Part shown: in pieces, positions 17,302 to 27,849 of the stretch
Layout of the letters: the number at the start of each line of letters is the position of its first letter
How positions within the stretch are numbered: position 1 is the first letter of the stretch
Notes under the pieces: generated by a model
Database searches by the model: none
The model's input: the letters and a program-made list of their open reading frames with translations, nothing else
Told to the model about the DNA's origin: nothing
Source of the DNA: Propionibacteriaceae bacterium P6A17
GTDB lineage: Bacteria > Actinomycetota > Actinomycetes > Propionibacteriales > Propionibacteriaceae
Length of the DNA: 64,000 nucleotides
NCBI GenBank assembly: GCA_000619965.1
Contig: JHVD01000006.1
Span: 62,001-126,000, forward strand
Direction: 5' to 3'
Translations under genes and position numbers: made by a program

Positions 17302-18993
17302 ATGATTGTGCTCGAGGTGTTCACACCCGATGTCAACCCATTGGGTCGGCAGTGGCTGTCCGCGTTGCTCGCGGTGCTGCCGATCGTGGCAATGCTGGTC
17401 ACGCTCGGCGCGCTGCGCTGGAAGGCCCACCATGCCGCCCTGCTGTCCTGGGGAGTGGCGCTGCTCGTCGCCCTCACCGCCTTCAAGATGCCCCTGATCC
17501 AGGGGCTCTCGACGAGTGTCCACGGATTCGTGTACGGCCTGTTCCCGATCGTGTGGATCCTGCTCACCGCGATCTGGATGTATGAGGTCACCGTGGCTTC
17601 GGGCCGGTTCGAGGATCTCAGGCGCACCTTCTTCCTGATCTCCGACGACCCACGCGTCGTGGGCCTGATCGTCGCGTTCTGCTTCGGCGGCCTGCTGGAG
17701 GCGTTGGCCGGCTACGGTGCACCGGTGGCCATCACGGCCGCGATGCTGATCGCCGTCGGCTTCTCGCCGGTGCGTGCCGCCATGGTGGCGCTGCTCGCCA
17801 ACACCGTTCCCGTGGCGTTCGGCGCGGTCGGCCTTCCCGTGCAGGTGGCCGCCGACGTGTCCCAGCTCGATGTGCTGGCGGTGGCGCCCATCACCGGTCG
17901 CATCACGGCCATGCTGAGCCTCATCGTGCCCTTCCTGATCCTGCTGGTGATGGATGGCAAGCGTGGGCTCAGGCAGTGCTGGCCGGTGGGCCTGGTGATC
18001 GGCGTCTCCTTCGGCGTGACGAAGTGGATCGTCAGCGCCACGCCGCTGTTCAACCTCACGGAGATGTTCGCCGCCGTCGTCAGCATCGCGGTGACCCTCG
18101 GGTTCCTGCGCTTGTGGAAGCCCCAGGGCGGCCAGGAGGCGGTCGCGCGGATCGCCGAGATGGTCGCACCCGAGGCCGAAAAGGATTGGGTGCCGGCCAC
18201 GCGCAACGATCAGGACCAGCCCGCGCTGACCGGCCAGCGCATCTTCATGGCACTCGTGCCGTATCTGATGGTGATCGTGGTCTTCGGCATCGCCGCCATC
18301 GGTTCCGTCAAGAGCTTCCTCAAGTCGCTCGACGTGTCGTTCGCGTGGCCGCTGCTGGCGGGGCTGCAGGACGTCGACGGTGGCGCCGCCCAGCACCAGC
18401 GGTACACGCTGCTGTGGGCCTCGTCTCCGGGCATCCTGCTCGCCATCGTGGCGATCCTCACCGGTCTCGTCTACAAGATGTCGATGGGGGAGATCTTCAA
18501 GGTGCTCGGCCAGAACGCCAAGAAGATGCGCTTCTCCGCGTTGACCATCGGCCTCGTCGTCGCCCTCGCCTATGTCATGGGCGACTCGGGCCAGACCCTC
18601 GCGCTTGGCTTCTTCATCGCCGGGGCCGGGGCCATCTACACGGCGTTGGCGCCGATTCTCGGTTGGATCGGCACCTACGTCACAGGCTCGGACACCTCCG
18701 CCAACATCCTCTTCTCCGGACTGCAGTCGACCGTCGGCTACCAGATCGGCGACGGCAGCCACCTCGGGGTGCAGACGATGCGGGAGCTCCTCGTCGGAGC
18801 CAACGCCTCGGGCGGTGTCGTGGGCAAGATGATCTCTCCGCAGTCGCTGACCGTGGCAGCCACCGCAATCGGGCTCGCTGGTGCCGAGTCGGTGATCCTG
18901 CGCAAGGTCTTCAAGTGGAGCCTCGTGCTGTTGGCGCTGATGTGCGCGCTTACGTGGCTCATGTCCACCCCAGTTCTTTCCTGGCTCATCTGA
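17302..18993 (+). CDS. lldP: L-lactate permease
   Basis: A 563-residue multi-pass membrane transporter of the lactate permease family, which imports lactate (and glycolate) with protons. Hydrophobic segments cover almost the whole length, compatible with 12-14 helices. Family marks include GLLEALAGYGAPVAITAAML, VALLANTVPVAFGAVGLPVQV and GSDTSANILFSGLQ. An in-frame upstream start exists at 17263 but would place the operator inside the gene. ATG 17302 with GGAG 5 nt upstream is preferred. It is followed at 17 bp by lutA. Confidence 0.94.
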   Translation: MIVLEVFTPDVNPLGRQWLSALLAVLPIVAMLVTLGALRWKAHHAALLSWGVALLVALTAFKMPLIQGLSTSVHGFVYGLFPIVWILLTAIWMYEVTVASGRFEDLRRTFFLISDDPRVVGLIVAFCFGGLLEALAGYGAPVAITAAMLIAVGFSPVRAAMVALLANTVPVAFGAVGLPVQVAADVSQLDVLAVAPITGRITAMLSLIVPFLILLVMDGKRGLRQCWPVGLVIGVSFGVTKWIVSATPLFNLTEMFAAVVSIAVTLGFLRLWKPQGGQEAVARIAEMVAPEAEKDWVPATRNDQDQPALTGQRIFMALVPYLMVIVVFGIAAIGSVKSFLKSLDVSFAWPLLAGLQDVDGGAAQHQRYTLLWASSPGILLAIVAILTGLVYKMSMGEIFKVLGQNAKKMRFSALTIGLVVALAYVMGDSGQTLALGFFIAGAGAIYTALAPILGWIGTYVTGSDTSANILFSGLQSTVGYQIGDGSHLGVQTMRELLVGANASGGVVGKMISPQSLTVAATAIGLAGAESVILRKVFKWSLVLLALMCALTWLMSTPVLSWLI

Positions 18994-19010
18994 AAGTGGA
19001 AGGGAACCTC

Positions 19011-19802
19011 ATGACCCAATCAACCATCACCAAGACCGAGAGGGCTCCCGGAGCCGGGATCCGAGTGGCACTGTTCGCCACTTGCATCACCGACACCATG
19101 AAGCCTTCGGTCCCGATCGCGACAGTGAAGCTTCTCGAACGTCTCGGCTGCACCGTGGTGTTCCCGAAGTCCCAGACCTGCTGCGGCCAGATCATGGCCA
19201 ACACCGGCTACTTCAAGGAGACGGTGTCCACCGTCAAGAACTTCGTCCGCTCGTTCGGCGACGAGGAGTACGTCGTCGCACCCTCCGGCTCGTGCGTGGC
19301 ATCCGTTCGGCACCAGCACGAGATGATCGCCGAACATGCCGGCGACAAGGAGCTGGCGGCCGACGCCAGCTCGACGGCCAAGCGCACCTACGACATCTCC
19401 GAGTTCCTCGTCGACGTGCTCGGCGTCACGGACGTGGGGGCATGGTTCCCGCACAAGGTTGCCTACCACCCGTCGTGTCACGGCAAGCGGTTCATCCACC
19501 TCGGTGACCGCCCGCTGCAGTTGTTGCAGGCCGTCGGTGGGCTGCAACTCGTCGACCTGCCGGGCGCCGACCAATGCTGTGGTTTCGGGGGCACGTTCTC
19601 GCTGAAGAACTCCGACATGTCCGTGGCGATGGCCTCCGACAAGGCACGCAACGTCATCGACAGCGGCGCGGAGTATGTGGTCGGCGGCGATCATGCCTGC
19701 CTGATGAACATCGCCGGAGTGCTGCATCGTCAGCGCAGTGGCGTCAAGACGATCCATCTCGCCGAGATCCTCGCGAGCACCCAGGAGGAGGGAGCACGAT
19801 GA
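19011..19802 (+). CDS. lutA: L-lactate oxidation complex subunit LutA (CCG-domain protein)
   Basis: A 263-residue cysteine-rich protein with two CCG domains: QTCCGQ (C57, C58) and DQCCGFGG (C189, C190). This is the LutA/YkgE family, part of the LutABC complex that oxidises L-lactate to pyruvate. It begins with RVALFATCITDTMKPSV after a short tail. The true start is ATG 19011 with AAGGGAA upstream; the much longer frame through lldP is a shadow. It overlaps lutB by ATGA. Confidence 0.94.
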   Translation: MTQSTITKTERAPGAGIRVALFATCITDTMKPSVPIATVKLLERLGCTVVFPKSQTCCGQIMANTGYFKETVSTVKNFVRSFGDEEYVVAPSGSCVASVRHQHEMIAEHAGDKELAADASSTAKRTYDISEFLVDVLGVTDVGAWFPHKVAYHPSCHGKRFIHLGDRPLQLLQAVGGLQLVDLPGADQCCGFGGTFSLKNSDMSVAMASDKARNVIDSGAEYVVGGDHACLMNIAGVLHRQRSGVKTIHLAEILASTQEEGAR

Positions 19803-21274
19803 CCACGCAACGATTGACGCCAGCGCCGCCGGAAGGCGCGTGGTTGGGCATTCCACCGTTTCCGAAGGCGGTGAAGACCGAACTCGAGAACTCGACGCAG
19901 CGCAAGAATCTGCGGCACGCCACCGGCACGATTCGCGCCAAGCGAGCCGTGCGGGCGTCGGAGGTGCACAACTGGGAGGAGCTGCGCACCGCCGGCGAAC
20001 AGATCAAGAACCGCGTCGGACGTCACCTGGACCACTACCTGGAGCAGGCCGAGGCGGCGATGACCGCAGCGGGCGTGCACGTGCACTGGGCGCGCGACGG
20101 CAAGGAGGCCAACGAGATCGTGACCCGGATCGCCAAGGAGAAGGCGGTCGATGAGGTGGTCAAGATCAAGTCGATGGTCACGCAGGAGACCGATCTCAAC
20201 GAGCACCTGGAGCGCAACGGCATTGCGGCCTGGGAGACCGACCTGGCGGAGCTCATCGTGCAGCTCGGCCATGACCTGCCGTCGCACATCCTCGTCCCGG
20301 CCATCCACCGGAACCGCTCGGAGGTGCGAGACATCTTCACCGCGGAGATGGGCCAGTACGGCAAGGCGGCGCCGGAGGGGATCAGCGACGACCCGCCGGA
20401 GCTCACCGCCGCGGCGCGGGCGCACCTGCGTGAGAAGTTCCTGCGCGCCAAGATGGCGGTCTCCGGCGGCAACTTCATCGTCGCGGAGACCGGGACGCTC
20501 GTCATCGTGGAGTCCGAAGGCAACGGGCGGATGTGTCTCACCCTGCCCGAGACGCTCGTGAGCGTCGTCGGCATCGAGAAGATCGTCCCGACGTTCCAGG
20601 ACCTCGAGGTGTTCCTCAAGCTGTTGCCGCGTTCGTCCACGGGGGAGCGGATGAACCCCTACACGTCGATGTGGACGGGCGTCCGCGAGGGCGACGGCCC
20701 CCAGGAACTGCACGTGGTGCTGGTGGACAACGGGCGAACGGACGTCTTGGCCGATCCGCAGGGCCGCGCCGCGCTGCGCTGCATCCGCTGCTCGGCCTGC
20801 CTCAACATCTGCCCCGTCTACGAGCGGGCCGGTGGGCACGCCTACGGTTCGCCCTACCCGGGCCCGATCGGCGCGATCCTCAACCCGCAGTTGCGCGGCA
20901 TCACGTCCAAGGTGGACCAGGCGCTGCCGTTCGCCTCGACGTTGTGCGGGGCCTGCAACGAAGTCTGCCCGGTGCGGATCCCGTTCACGGACATTCTGGT
21001 GCAGCAACGTCACCGCGTCGCGACGAAGAAGACGTCGAAGCATCCGACGATCGAGCAGGGTCTCATGAAGGCTGCCGGCTGGGTGATGGGCGATGGCAAG
21101 CATCTCGCTAGCGTCCAGCAGGGCTCGAAGCTGGCCGGACGGGTCTTCGGCAAGAAGTGGATCGGCCCCATGCCGGTCCCGCTGGTGGATCGGTGGACGC
21201 AGGCGCGCGACGTCGAGCCGCCGCCAACCGAGACGTTCCGTGACTGGTGGAAGCGAGAGAGGGGCGACCGATGA
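19799..21274 (+). CDS. lutB: L-lactate oxidation iron-sulfur subunit LutB
   Basis: A 491-residue protein with an LUD (DUF162) domain followed by two [4Fe-4S] ferredoxin-type motifs: C328-x2-C331-x2-C334-x3-C338 (CIRCSACLNICP) and C383-x2-C386-x3-C390 (CGACNEVCP). The LUD domain contains AVSGGNFIVAETGTLVIVESEGNGRM. It is the iron-sulfur electron-transfer subunit of the lactate complex. It overlaps both lutA and lutC by 4 bp, so the three subunits should be made together. Confidence 0.95.
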   Translation: MTTQRLTPAPPEGAWLGIPPFPKAVKTELENSTQRKNLRHATGTIRAKRAVRASEVHNWEELRTAGEQIKNRVGRHLDHYLEQAEAAMTAAGVHVHWARDGKEANEIVTRIAKEKAVDEVVKIKSMVTQETDLNEHLERNGIAAWETDLAELIVQLGHDLPSHILVPAIHRNRSEVRDIFTAEMGQYGKAAPEGISDDPPELTAAARAHLREKFLRAKMAVSGGNFIVAETGTLVIVESEGNGRMCLTLPETLVSVVGIEKIVPTFQDLEVFLKLLPRSSTGERMNPYTSMWTGVREGDGPQELHVVLVDNGRTDVLADPQGRAALRCIRCSACLNICPVYERAGGHAYGSPYPGPIGAILNPQLRGITSKVDQALPFASTLCGACNEVCPVRIPFTDILVQQRHRVATKKTSKHPTIEQGLMKAAGWVMGDGKHLASVQQGSKLAGRVFGKKWIGPMPVPLVDRWTQARDVEPPPTETFRDWWKRERGDR

Positions 21275-21921
21275 ACGCGAAGAACGAGATCCTGGGCAGG
21301 ATCCGACGGGCGCTGGCGGACGTGCCCAAGTTGAGCCCGGAAGAGGACGTGCCCGTCGATTGGGTCCATGGGCAGCCCCTCGACACCGCCGACATCCTGG
21401 CCGACCTCGTCGAGAAGATCGAGGACTACAAGGCCACCGTCGTGCAGGTTGGGGCAGACGAAGTCGCCCAGGCGATCACCGATGGGCTCAAGGCCATGGG
21501 ATCGCAACAGGCGGTCCTGCCCGACGGGCTCGAGCGCGACTGGGTGGCCGCCGTCGAGCATGCCGGAGTCAGGGTGCACCGGGATGAGCCGCCGCTTTCC
21601 CACACCGAGCTCAACGGCATCGACACGGTGGTCACGACGTGCGCCGTCGCCATGGCGGACTCGGGCACCATCGCGCTCGACCACGGCCCGGGGCAGGGAA
21701 GGCGTGCACTCACGCTGCTGCCCGACCGCCACCTCGTCGTGGTCCGCGCCGATCAGGTCGTGAGCGACGTGCCCGAGGGCTTGTCGCGGCTGGCCGAAGC
21801 GGTGGCCGATCGTCGTCCGATCACGTGGATCTCCGGAGGGTCGGCGACGAGTGACATCGAGCTGTCCCGCGTGGAGGGGGTGCACGGGCCCAGGACGCTG
21901 TACGTCATCCTCGCCCGCTGA
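21271..21921 (+). CDS. lutC: L-lactate oxidation subunit LutC (LUD domain)
   Basis: A 216-residue LUD-domain (DUF162) protein, third subunit of LutABC. Conserved marks are VVTTCAVAMADSGTIALDHGPGQGRRALTLLPD and the ending HGPRTLYVILAR. ATG 21271 overlaps the lutB stop; the in-frame ATG at 21247 would give a longer overlap and is less likely. A strong hairpin follows after 12 bp and closes the cassette. Confidence 0.93.
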   Translation: MNAKNEILGRIRRALADVPKLSPEEDVPVDWVHGQPLDTADILADLVEKIEDYKATVVQVGADEVAQAITDGLKAMGSQQAVLPDGLERDWVAAVEHAGVRVHRDEPPLSHTELNGIDTVVTTCAVAMADSGTIALDHGPGQGRRALTLLPDRHLVVVRADQVVSDVPEGLSRLAEAVADRRPITWISGGSATSDIELSRVEGVHGPRTLYVILAR

Positions 21922-21933
21922 TCGCAGACGGCA

Positions 21934-21970
21934 ACGTGGGGCGGAAGGCACTCGGCCTTCCGCCCCACGT
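21934..21970. terminator. Long perfect hairpin between lutC and csbD
   Basis: Arms of 16 nt at 21934-21949 and 21955-21970 (ACGTGGGGCGGAAGGC and its exact complement) enclose a 5-nt loop. No T-tract follows on either side. It lies between convergent genes and probably ends transcription in both directions. Confidence 0.8.
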
Positions 21971-22013
21971 CGTCGTGGTCATGGATGGAGCCCCGACCAC
22001 TGGGACGGCCGCG

Positions 22014-22232
22014 TCAGGCGTCGTCCTTCTTGGAGAACTTGTCCGTGACGTCGTTGAAGGCCTCCGCGGCCTTGTCCTTGAGGTCGGCGATGCCCTGCTT
22101 GACCTTGGCGCTGGCCTGGTCGAGCTTGCCTTCGGCCTCGAGCTGCTGGTCGTCGGTGGCATCGCCCAGCGCCTCCTTGGCCTGGCCCTTGAGCTCCTCG
22201 GCCTTGTTCTTGAATTCGTCCCCGATTCCCAT
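22014..22232 (-). CDS. CsbD family small stress protein
   Basis: A 72-residue, highly charged, helical protein starting [23 protein letters not shown], the CsbD family pattern. In Bacillus subtilis CsbD belongs to the SigB general stress regulon; the molecular role is unknown. Start ATG 22232 has AGGAG about 5 nt upstream on the minus strand; a longer in-frame start at 22268 is not supported. It converges with the lactate cassette and diverges from efp. Confidence 0.9.
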   Translation of the reverse strand: MGIGDEFKNKAEELKGQAKEALGDATDDQQLEAEGKLDQASAKVKQGIADLKDKAAEAFNDVTDKFSKKDDA

Positions 22233-22338
22233 GCGTACTCCTGTCGTCGCTGGGCGGCCTGCCGCCACCCCTGGTCTGCCAGCATATGCGGTGGCCGGAG
22301 CACATCGTTGCGCATGACGAATCTCGCCTCGCCAGACA

Positions 22339-22368
22339 TTGGGGCGACGGGGCTTTTCCCACTACAAT
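22339..22368 (+). promoter_or_regulatory. efp promoter
   Basis: TTGGGG (22339-22344) and TACAAT (22363-22368) are separated by 18 bp. Transcription would start near 22375 and leave a 5' untranslated region of about 55 nt. This is a conventional arrangement, unlike the many leaderless starts in the window. Confidence 0.55.
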
Positions 22369-22429
22369 CGCCAGAAGGCCCGCCCGGTGCCGCTACCGGC
22401 GTGCGCCCACGTATGACGAAAGGCGAATT

Positions 22430-22993
22430 GTGGTTGCAGTTTCCACCAACGATCTGAAGAACGGTATGGTCCTCGACCTCGACGGGCAGCTCTGGCAGGT
22501 GACGTGGTTCCAGCACCACAAGCCGGGCAAGGGCAACACCGTCGTCCGCTCGAAGCTCAAGGCCGTCCTGTCCGGCAAGACCGTCGACAAGACGTTCAAC
22601 TCGGACACCAAGGTCGAGATGGCCACCGTCGACCGCCGCGAGATGCAGTACCTGTACATCGACGGCAACGACTACGTCTTCATGGACAACGACACGTTCG
22701 ACCAGATCTACGTCCCTGGCGAGACGGTCGGCTCCGCCAAGGACTACATGCTGGAGAACCAGACGGCGATCGTCGCGCTCCACGAGGGCACGCCGCTGTT
22801 CATCGAGCTCCCGGCCTCGGTCGAGCTCGAGATCACCTACACCGAGCCCGGCCTGCAGGGCGACCGCTCCACGGGTGGCACGAAGCCCGCCACCCTCGAG
22901 ACGGGCAAGGAGATCCAGGTGCCGCTGTTCATCACCTCCGGTGAGCGCGTCAAGGTCGACACCCGCGACGGCTCGTACCTCGGTCGCGTCTGA
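22430..22993 (+). CDS. efp: Elongation factor P
   Basis: EF-P of 187 residues, the usual length; it rescues ribosomes stalled at polyproline. It has the KOW-like N-terminal domain ([20 protein letters not shown]) and two OB domains, with the signature around [18 protein letters not shown]. The tip loop reads [12 protein letters not shown] with K34 at the tip. Many actinobacterial EF-Ps have PGKGP here, so N36 replaces the second proline. Start GTG 22430 is preceded by GAAAGG. It opens efp-nusB-carAB-pyrDF. Confidence 0.96.
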   Translation: MVAVSTNDLKNGMVLDLDGQLWQVTWFQHHKPGKGNTVVRSKLKAVLSGKTVDKTFNSDTKVEMATVDRREMQYLYIDGNDYVFMDNDTFDQIYVPGETVGSAKDYMLENQTAIVALHEGTPLFIELPASVELEITYTEPGLQGDRSTGGTKPATLETGKEIQVPLFITSGERVKVDTRDGSYLGRV

Positions 22994-22995
22994 TC

Positions 22996-23418
22996 GTGGA
23001 CGTCGACCCCCACTTCTCCACCCAGACCAAGGCGCGCAAGGCGGCGCTGGACATCCTGTTCCAGGCCGACTTGCTCGGCTTGGACCCTCGCGATGTCCTG
23101 CGTGAGCAGCAGGCGCTCGCGGAGCACCCCTTCCGACCGCTCACGACGGCGATCGTCGAGGGCGTCGGGGAGCACGGGGAAGCGATCGATCGTCGCATCC
23201 GGGCGTGTACCCGCAACGGATGGACGATCGAACGGATGCCGTGCGTCGACAGGACGTTGGCGCGCATCGCGATCTACGAGATCGACCACAGCGATGTTCC
23301 GAACGCCGTCGCCATCGCGGAGGCGCTCGAGCTCGCATCATGGCTCTCGACGAATTCGTCGGAGTCATTCCTGAATGGCCTGCTCGGGCAGGCGGTCAGG
23401 CAAGCAAACGCTGATTGA
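22996..23418 (+). CDS. nusB: Transcription antitermination factor NusB
   Basis: A 140-residue all-helical RNA-binding protein that joins NusE (S10) on boxA in rRNA antitermination. Family marks are the start [18 protein letters not shown], the central IVEGVGEH and the C-terminal [25 protein letters not shown], followed by [15 protein letters not shown] 22996 comes 2 bp after efp, so the two are in one operon. Ten bases separate it from carA. Confidence 0.95.
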   Translation: MDVDPHFSTQTKARKAALDILFQADLLGLDPRDVLREQQALAEHPFRPLTTAIVEGVGEHGEAIDRRIRACTRNGWTIERMPCVDRTLARIAIYEIDHSDVPNAVAIAEALELASWLSTNSSESFLNGLLGQAVRQANAD

Positions 23419-23428
23419 CGGAGGCGAC

Positions 23429-24544
23429 ATGACAGAGGCGATCCTGGTTCTCGAGGATGGACGCGCGTTTCGTGGTTCGAGTTTCGGGGCGGAGGGGGAG
23501 TCTTTTGGCGAGTTGGTCTTCAACACCGGCATGTCCGGCTATCAGGAGACGCTGACCGACCCGAGCTATCGCGGCCAGGTCATCCTGATGACCGCACCGC
23601 ACGTCGGCAACACCGGCTGGAACGACGACGACGACGAGTCCGGCCGGATCTGGGTGACGGGCTTCGTCGTGCGGGATCCCGCGCCGCGCCCGTCGAACTG
23701 GCGGTCCAGCCGCAGCCTCGACGACGTCTTGCGCGACCAGGGTGTCGTGGGTATCTGCGACCTCGACACGCGCGCACTGACCCGCCACATCCGTGACAAG
23801 GGCGCGATGCGCGTCGGCATCTCGACGACGACCCTCGACCCGCGCGAACTCCTCGAACGCGTGCTCACCCAGCCCGTCATGTCCGGCCGGGACCTCGCCT
23901 CCGAGGTGAGCACCACGCAGGGCTACACGGTGCCGGCCAGGGGGGAGAAGCGCCACACCGTCGTCGCGCTCGACATGGGCATCAAGTCGATGACGCCCTC
24001 CGAGCTGGCCGCGCGCGGCATCGAGGTGCACGTGCTGCCCTCGCACGCCACCTTCGACGACATCATGGGCCTCAAACCGGATGGCGTGTTCTTCTCGAAC
24101 GGGCCGGGGGACCCGGCCACCGCCGACGGCCCGGTGGAGACGCTGCGCTGCGTGCTCGAGGCCGGTCTGCCGTACTTCGGCATCTGCTTCGGCAACCAGC
24201 TCTTCGGGCGTGCCCTCGGCTTCGGCACCTACAAACTGCGATTCGGCCACCGCGGCATCAACCAGCCGGTGCTGGACCGCACGACGGGCAAGGTCGAGGT
24301 CACCGCCCACAACCACGGCTTCGCCGTCGACGCCCCCCTCGACCGCGCCACCACCACGCCCTATGGCGAAGTGACGGTCAGCCACGTCGGCCTGAACGAC
24401 CAGGTCGTCGAGGGCTTGGAGCTGCGTCGCGACGGGGAGCTCGTCGCCTTCTCCGTGCAGTATCACCCCGAGGCCGCCGCAGGCCCGCACGATGCCAACT
24501 ACCTCTTCGACCGCTTCGCCGCCATGCTCGGAAAGGACGCCTGA
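23429..24544 (+). CDS. carA: Carbamoyl phosphate synthase small subunit
   Basis: A 371-residue glutamine amidotransferase subunit that feeds ammonia to CarB for pyrimidine and arginine synthesis. The N-terminal domain starts [22 protein letters not shown]. The class I amidotransferase domain has the nucleophile cysteine near residue 253 in [10 protein letters not shown], and the His-Glu pair in [18 protein letters not shown] lies 5 nt before ATG 23429. The stop overlaps carB by one base (TGATG). No pyrR, pyrB or pyrC is found before it. Confidence 0.96.
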   Translation: MTEAILVLEDGRAFRGSSFGAEGESFGELVFNTGMSGYQETLTDPSYRGQVILMTAPHVGNTGWNDDDDESGRIWVTGFVVRDPAPRPSNWRSSRSLDDVLRDQGVVGICDLDTRALTRHIRDKGAMRVGISTTTLDPRELLERVLTQPVMSGRDLASEVSTTQGYTVPARGEKRHTVVALDMGIKSMTPSELAARGIEVHVLPSHATFDDIMGLKPDGVFFSNGPGDPATADGPVETLRCVLEAGLPYFGICFGNQLFGRALGFGTYKLRFGHRGINQPVLDRTTGKVEVTAHNHGFAVDAPLDRATTTPYGEVTVSHVGLNDQVVEGLELRRDGELVAFSVQYHPEAAAGPHDANYLFDRFAAMLGKDA

Positions 24545-27500
24545 TGCCTCGTCGCACCGACATCTCGTCGATTCTCGTCATCGGCTCGGGCCCGATCGTC
24601 ATCGGGCAGGCCTGTGAGTTCGACTACTCCGGCACCCAGGCGTGCCGCGTGCTGCGCGAGGAGGGATACCGGGTCATCCTGGTCAACTCCAATCCGGCCA
24701 CGATCATGACCGATCCCGACTTCGCCGACGCCACCTACGTCGAGCCCATCACACCCGAGTACGTCGCGAAGGTGATCGAGAAGGAGCGGCCCGACGCGCT
24801 GCTGGCCACCCTCGGCGGTCAGACCGCGCTGAACACCGCCGTCAAGCTCCACGAGGACGGCGTGCTGGAGCGCTACGGCGTCGAGCTGATCGGCGCCTCC
24901 GTCGAAGCCATCCAGCGCGGCGAGGACCGCGAGAAGTTCAAGGAGATCGTCGTCGGCATGGACTACATCGCAGGCGGCGCGCCGGAGGTGGCTCGCTCCG
25001 AGATCTGCCACACGATGGACGAGGTGCTCGCTGCCGCGGACACGCTCGGCTACCCGGTGGTCGTGCGCCCCAGCTTCACGATGGGCGGCGTCGGCTCCGG
25101 CTTTGCGCACGACGAGGCGGAGCTGCGCTCGATCGCCGGGGCAGGGCTGGCCGCCAGCCCCGTCACCGAGGTGCTCATCGAGGAATCCATCCTGGGATGG
25201 AAGGAGTACGAGCTGGAGGTGATGCGTGACAGGGCCGACAACGCGATCATCGTCTGCTCGATCGAGAACCTCGACCCGATGGGCGTGCACACCGGCGACT
25301 CCATCACGGTCGCCCCGGCGATGACGCTCACCGACCGCGAGTTCCAGCGCATGCGCGACATCGGCATCGGCGTGATCCGCGAGGTCGGCGTCGAGACCGG
25401 CGGCTGCAACATCCAGTTCGCCGTCAATCCCGTCGACGGACGCATGATCGTCATCGAGATGAACCCGCGCGTCTCGCGCAGCTCGGCGCTGGCATCGAAG
25501 GCCACCGGCTACCCGATCGCGAAGATCGCGGCGAAAGTGGCCATCGGCTACACCTTGGACGAGATCCCCAACGACATCACAGGGGAGACCCCGGCATCCT
25601 TCGAGCCCACGCTCGACTACGTGATCGTCAAGGTGCCGCGCTTCGCCTTCGAGAAGTTCCCCGCCGCGGACTCGACGCTGACGACGCACATGAAGTCCGT
25701 CGGCGAGGCGATGGGCATCGGCCGCAACTTCGCCGAGGCCCTCGGCAAGGCGCTGCGGTCGCTCGAGGACGCGAAGGCCCCGTTCGACTTCGTCACGCCC
25801 CCGCGCGACGTCGACTGGCTGCTCGCGGAAGTCCGGCGCCCGCACGACGGGCGTCTGCAGAAGGTCATGGAGGCCCTGCGCGCCGGTGCCAGCGTCGAGC
25901 AGCTCTTCGACGCCACGAAGATCGACCCGTGGTTCCTCGACCAGCTCGTCGTGATCCTCGGTGTGGCCGACGAGGTGCGGCAGGCCGAGAATCTGACGCC
26001 CGCGCTGCTGCGCCGGGCCAAGCGTCACGGCCTGTCCGACGAACAGGTGGCGTCGCTTCGGCACGTGCCGACAGCCGTGCTGCGCGGCGTGCGCGAGGCG
26101 CTGGGGATCCGCCCGGTCTACAAGGCCGTCGACACCTGCGCGGCCGAGTTCGCCGCGCTGACGCCCTACCTGTACTCCAGCTACGACCTCGAGACGGAGG
26201 TGCCGTCGCGGACGAAGGAGGCCGTGCTCATCCTCGGTTCGGGCCCCAACCGGATCGGCCAGGGCATCGAGTTCGACTACTCGTGCGTCCACGCGGTGCA
26301 GGCGCTGCGTGCCGAGGGCTATGAGACGGTGATGGTCAACTGCAACCCGGAGACCGTCTCCACCGACTACGACACCGCCGACCGCCTCTACTTCGAGCCG
26401 CTGACGATCGAGGACGTCCTCGAGGTCTACCACGCGGAAGCGCAGGCAGGCCCGGTCGCCGGCGTGATCTGCCAGCTCGGCGGCCAGACCCCGCTGAAGC
26501 TGGCGCAGGCGTTGAAGGACGCCGGGGTGCCGATCGTCGGCACGAGCCCCGAGGCGATCGACCTGGCCGAGGAACGCGGCGCGTTCGGGCGGGTGCTCGA
26601 CGATGCCGGGCTCACTGCGCCCAAGCACGGCATGGCCCGCTCGGCCGCAGAGGCCCGCGAGATCGCCGCGGAGATCGGCTACCCGGTGCTCGTGCGCCCC
26701 AGCTACGTGCTGGGCGGGCGTGGGATGAAGATCGTCTACTCGGATGGTGCGCTCGACCAGTACATCGCGGAGGCCGCGAGGGTGAGCGACGACCAGCCGG
26801 TGCTCGTCGACCGCTTCCTGGGCGACGCGGTGGAGATCGACGTGGACGCCCTCTACGACGGTGAGGAGCTCTATATCGGCGGCATCATGGAGCACATCGA
26901 GGAGGCCGGCGTCCATTCGGGCGACTCCTCGTGCGCGCTGCCGCCCATCACGCTCGGTGATGCACTCATCGACAAGATCCGCGCTGCGACGCTGGCCATC
27001 GCCGACGGCGTGGGCGTGCGAGGGCTGATCAACATCCAGTTCGCGCTGCAGTCGGACAGCCTCTACGTCCTCGAGGCCAACCCGCGTGCATCCAGGACGG
27101 TCCCGTTCGTCTCGAAGGCCACCGACACCTCGCTCGCGAAGGCGGCGGCCCTGCTGATGCTCGGTCGCCCGATCCGGCAGCTGCGCGCCGAGGGCTGGCT
27201 GCGCACCGACGGCGACGGCTCGACGCCCAGGCCGGGGGGACCCGTCGCGGTCAAGGAGGCCGTGATGCCCTTCAACCGCTTCCGCACGAGCAGCGGGGCC
27301 TTCGTCGACACGATCCTCGGCCCCGAGATGCGCTCCACCGGCGAGGTCATGGGCCTCTCGGAGGGATTCGGCACCGCGTACGCCAAGGGTCAGGCGGCCA
27401 GCGGCGGCCCCCTGCCGACGACGGGCACGCTCTTCGTCTCCATCGCCGACCGCGACAAGCGGCACGCGATTTGGCCGCTGCGCCGATTCGTCGACCTCGG

Positions 27501-27849
27501 CTTCACGATCCTCGCCACCCGCGGCACCGCCTCGGTGCTGCGGCGCAACGGCGTCGACTGCAAGGAGGTCAGCAAGCTCTCGGAGCGCGGCCCCGACGAC
27601 GCCCAGCCCAGCATCGTCGACCTCATCACCAACGGGCAGATCGACCTCATCTTCAACACGCCCAACGGCGGGGCCGGCGGCGAGAGCACCCGGGAGGATG
27701 GCTACAACATCCGTACGGCCGCGGTCCTGGCCGACGTGCCGCTCATCACGACGGTGCCCGGCCTCGCGGCGGCCGCCCAGGGCATCGAGGCGAAGCAGCG
27801 CGGCCACGTCGACGTCCGCTCCCTGCAGGACTGGCGGAGCGCGCGATGA
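24544..27849 (+). CDS. carB: Carbamoyl phosphate synthase large subunit
   Basis: A 1101-residue enzyme with two homologous ATP-grasp halves, starting at [22 protein letters not shown] and again at [21 protein letters not shown]. It forms carbamoyl phosphate from bicarbonate, ammonia and two ATP. A C-terminal MGS-like allosteric domain covers roughly the last 150 residues ([12 protein letters not shown] onward). Length and domain order are normal. Start and stop both overlap neighbours (carA by 1 bp, pyrD by 4 bp). Confidence 0.97.
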   Translation: MPRRTDISSILVIGSGPIVIGQACEFDYSGTQACRVLREEGYRVILVNSNPATIMTDPDFADATYVEPITPEYVAKVIEKERPDALLATLGGQTALNTAVKLHEDGVLERYGVELIGASVEAIQRGEDREKFKEIVVGMDYIAGGAPEVARSEICHTMDEVLAAADTLGYPVVVRPSFTMGGVGSGFAHDEAELRSIAGAGLAASPVTEVLIEESILGWKEYELEVMRDRADNAIIVCSIENLDPMGVHTGDSITVAPAMTLTDREFQRMRDIGIGVIREVGVETGGCNIQFAVNPVDGRMIVIEMNPRVSRSSALASKATGYPIAKIAAKVAIGYTLDEIPNDITGETPASFEPTLDYVIVKVPRFAFEKFPAADSTLTTHMKSVGEAMGIGRNFAEALGKALRSLEDAKAPFDFVTPPRDVDWLLAEVRRPHDGRLQKVMEALRAGASVEQLFDATKIDPWFLDQLVVILGVADEVRQAENLTPALLRRAKRHGLSDEQVASLRHVPTAVLRGVREALGIRPVYKAVDTCAAEFAALTPYLYSSYDLETEVPSRTKEAVLILGSGPNRIGQGIEFDYSCVHAVQALRAEGYETVMVNCNPETVSTDYDTADRLYFEPLTIEDVLEVYHAEAQAGPVAGVICQLGGQTPLKLAQALKDAGVPIVGTSPEAIDLAEERGAFGRVLDDAGLTAPKHGMARSAAEAREIAAEIGYPVLVRPSYVLGGRGMKIVYSDGALDQYIAEAARVSDDQPVLVDRFLGDAVEIDVDALYDGEELYIGGIMEHIEEAGVHSGDSSCALPPITLGDALIDKIRAATLAIADGVGVRGLINIQFALQSDSLYVLEANPRASRTVPFVSKATDTSLAKAAALLMLGRPIRQLRAEGWLRTDGDGSTPRPGGPVAVKEAVMPFNRFRTSSGAFVDTILGPEMRSTGEVMGLSEGFGTAYAKGQAASGGPLPTTGTLFVSIADRDKRHAIWPLRRFVDLGFTILATRGTASVLRRNGVDCKEVSKLSERGPDDAQPSIVDLITNGQIDLIFNTPNGGAGGESTREDGYNIRTAAVLADVPLITTVPGLAAAAQGIEAKQRGHVDVRSLQDWRSAR

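Noticed and set aside
22413-22457. A short frame overlapping the efp start (ATG 22413)
   Set aside because: It runs out of frame into efp and stops 28 bp inside it; the ATG lies next to the efp ribosome binding site and would compete with it, and nothing else supports it.
24499-27807. A 1102-codon open frame antisense to carB
   Set aside because: It is the third-position shadow of carB in GC-rich DNA: composition is Arg/His/Asp/Leu-rich, it mirrors carB exactly, and no family is recognisable.
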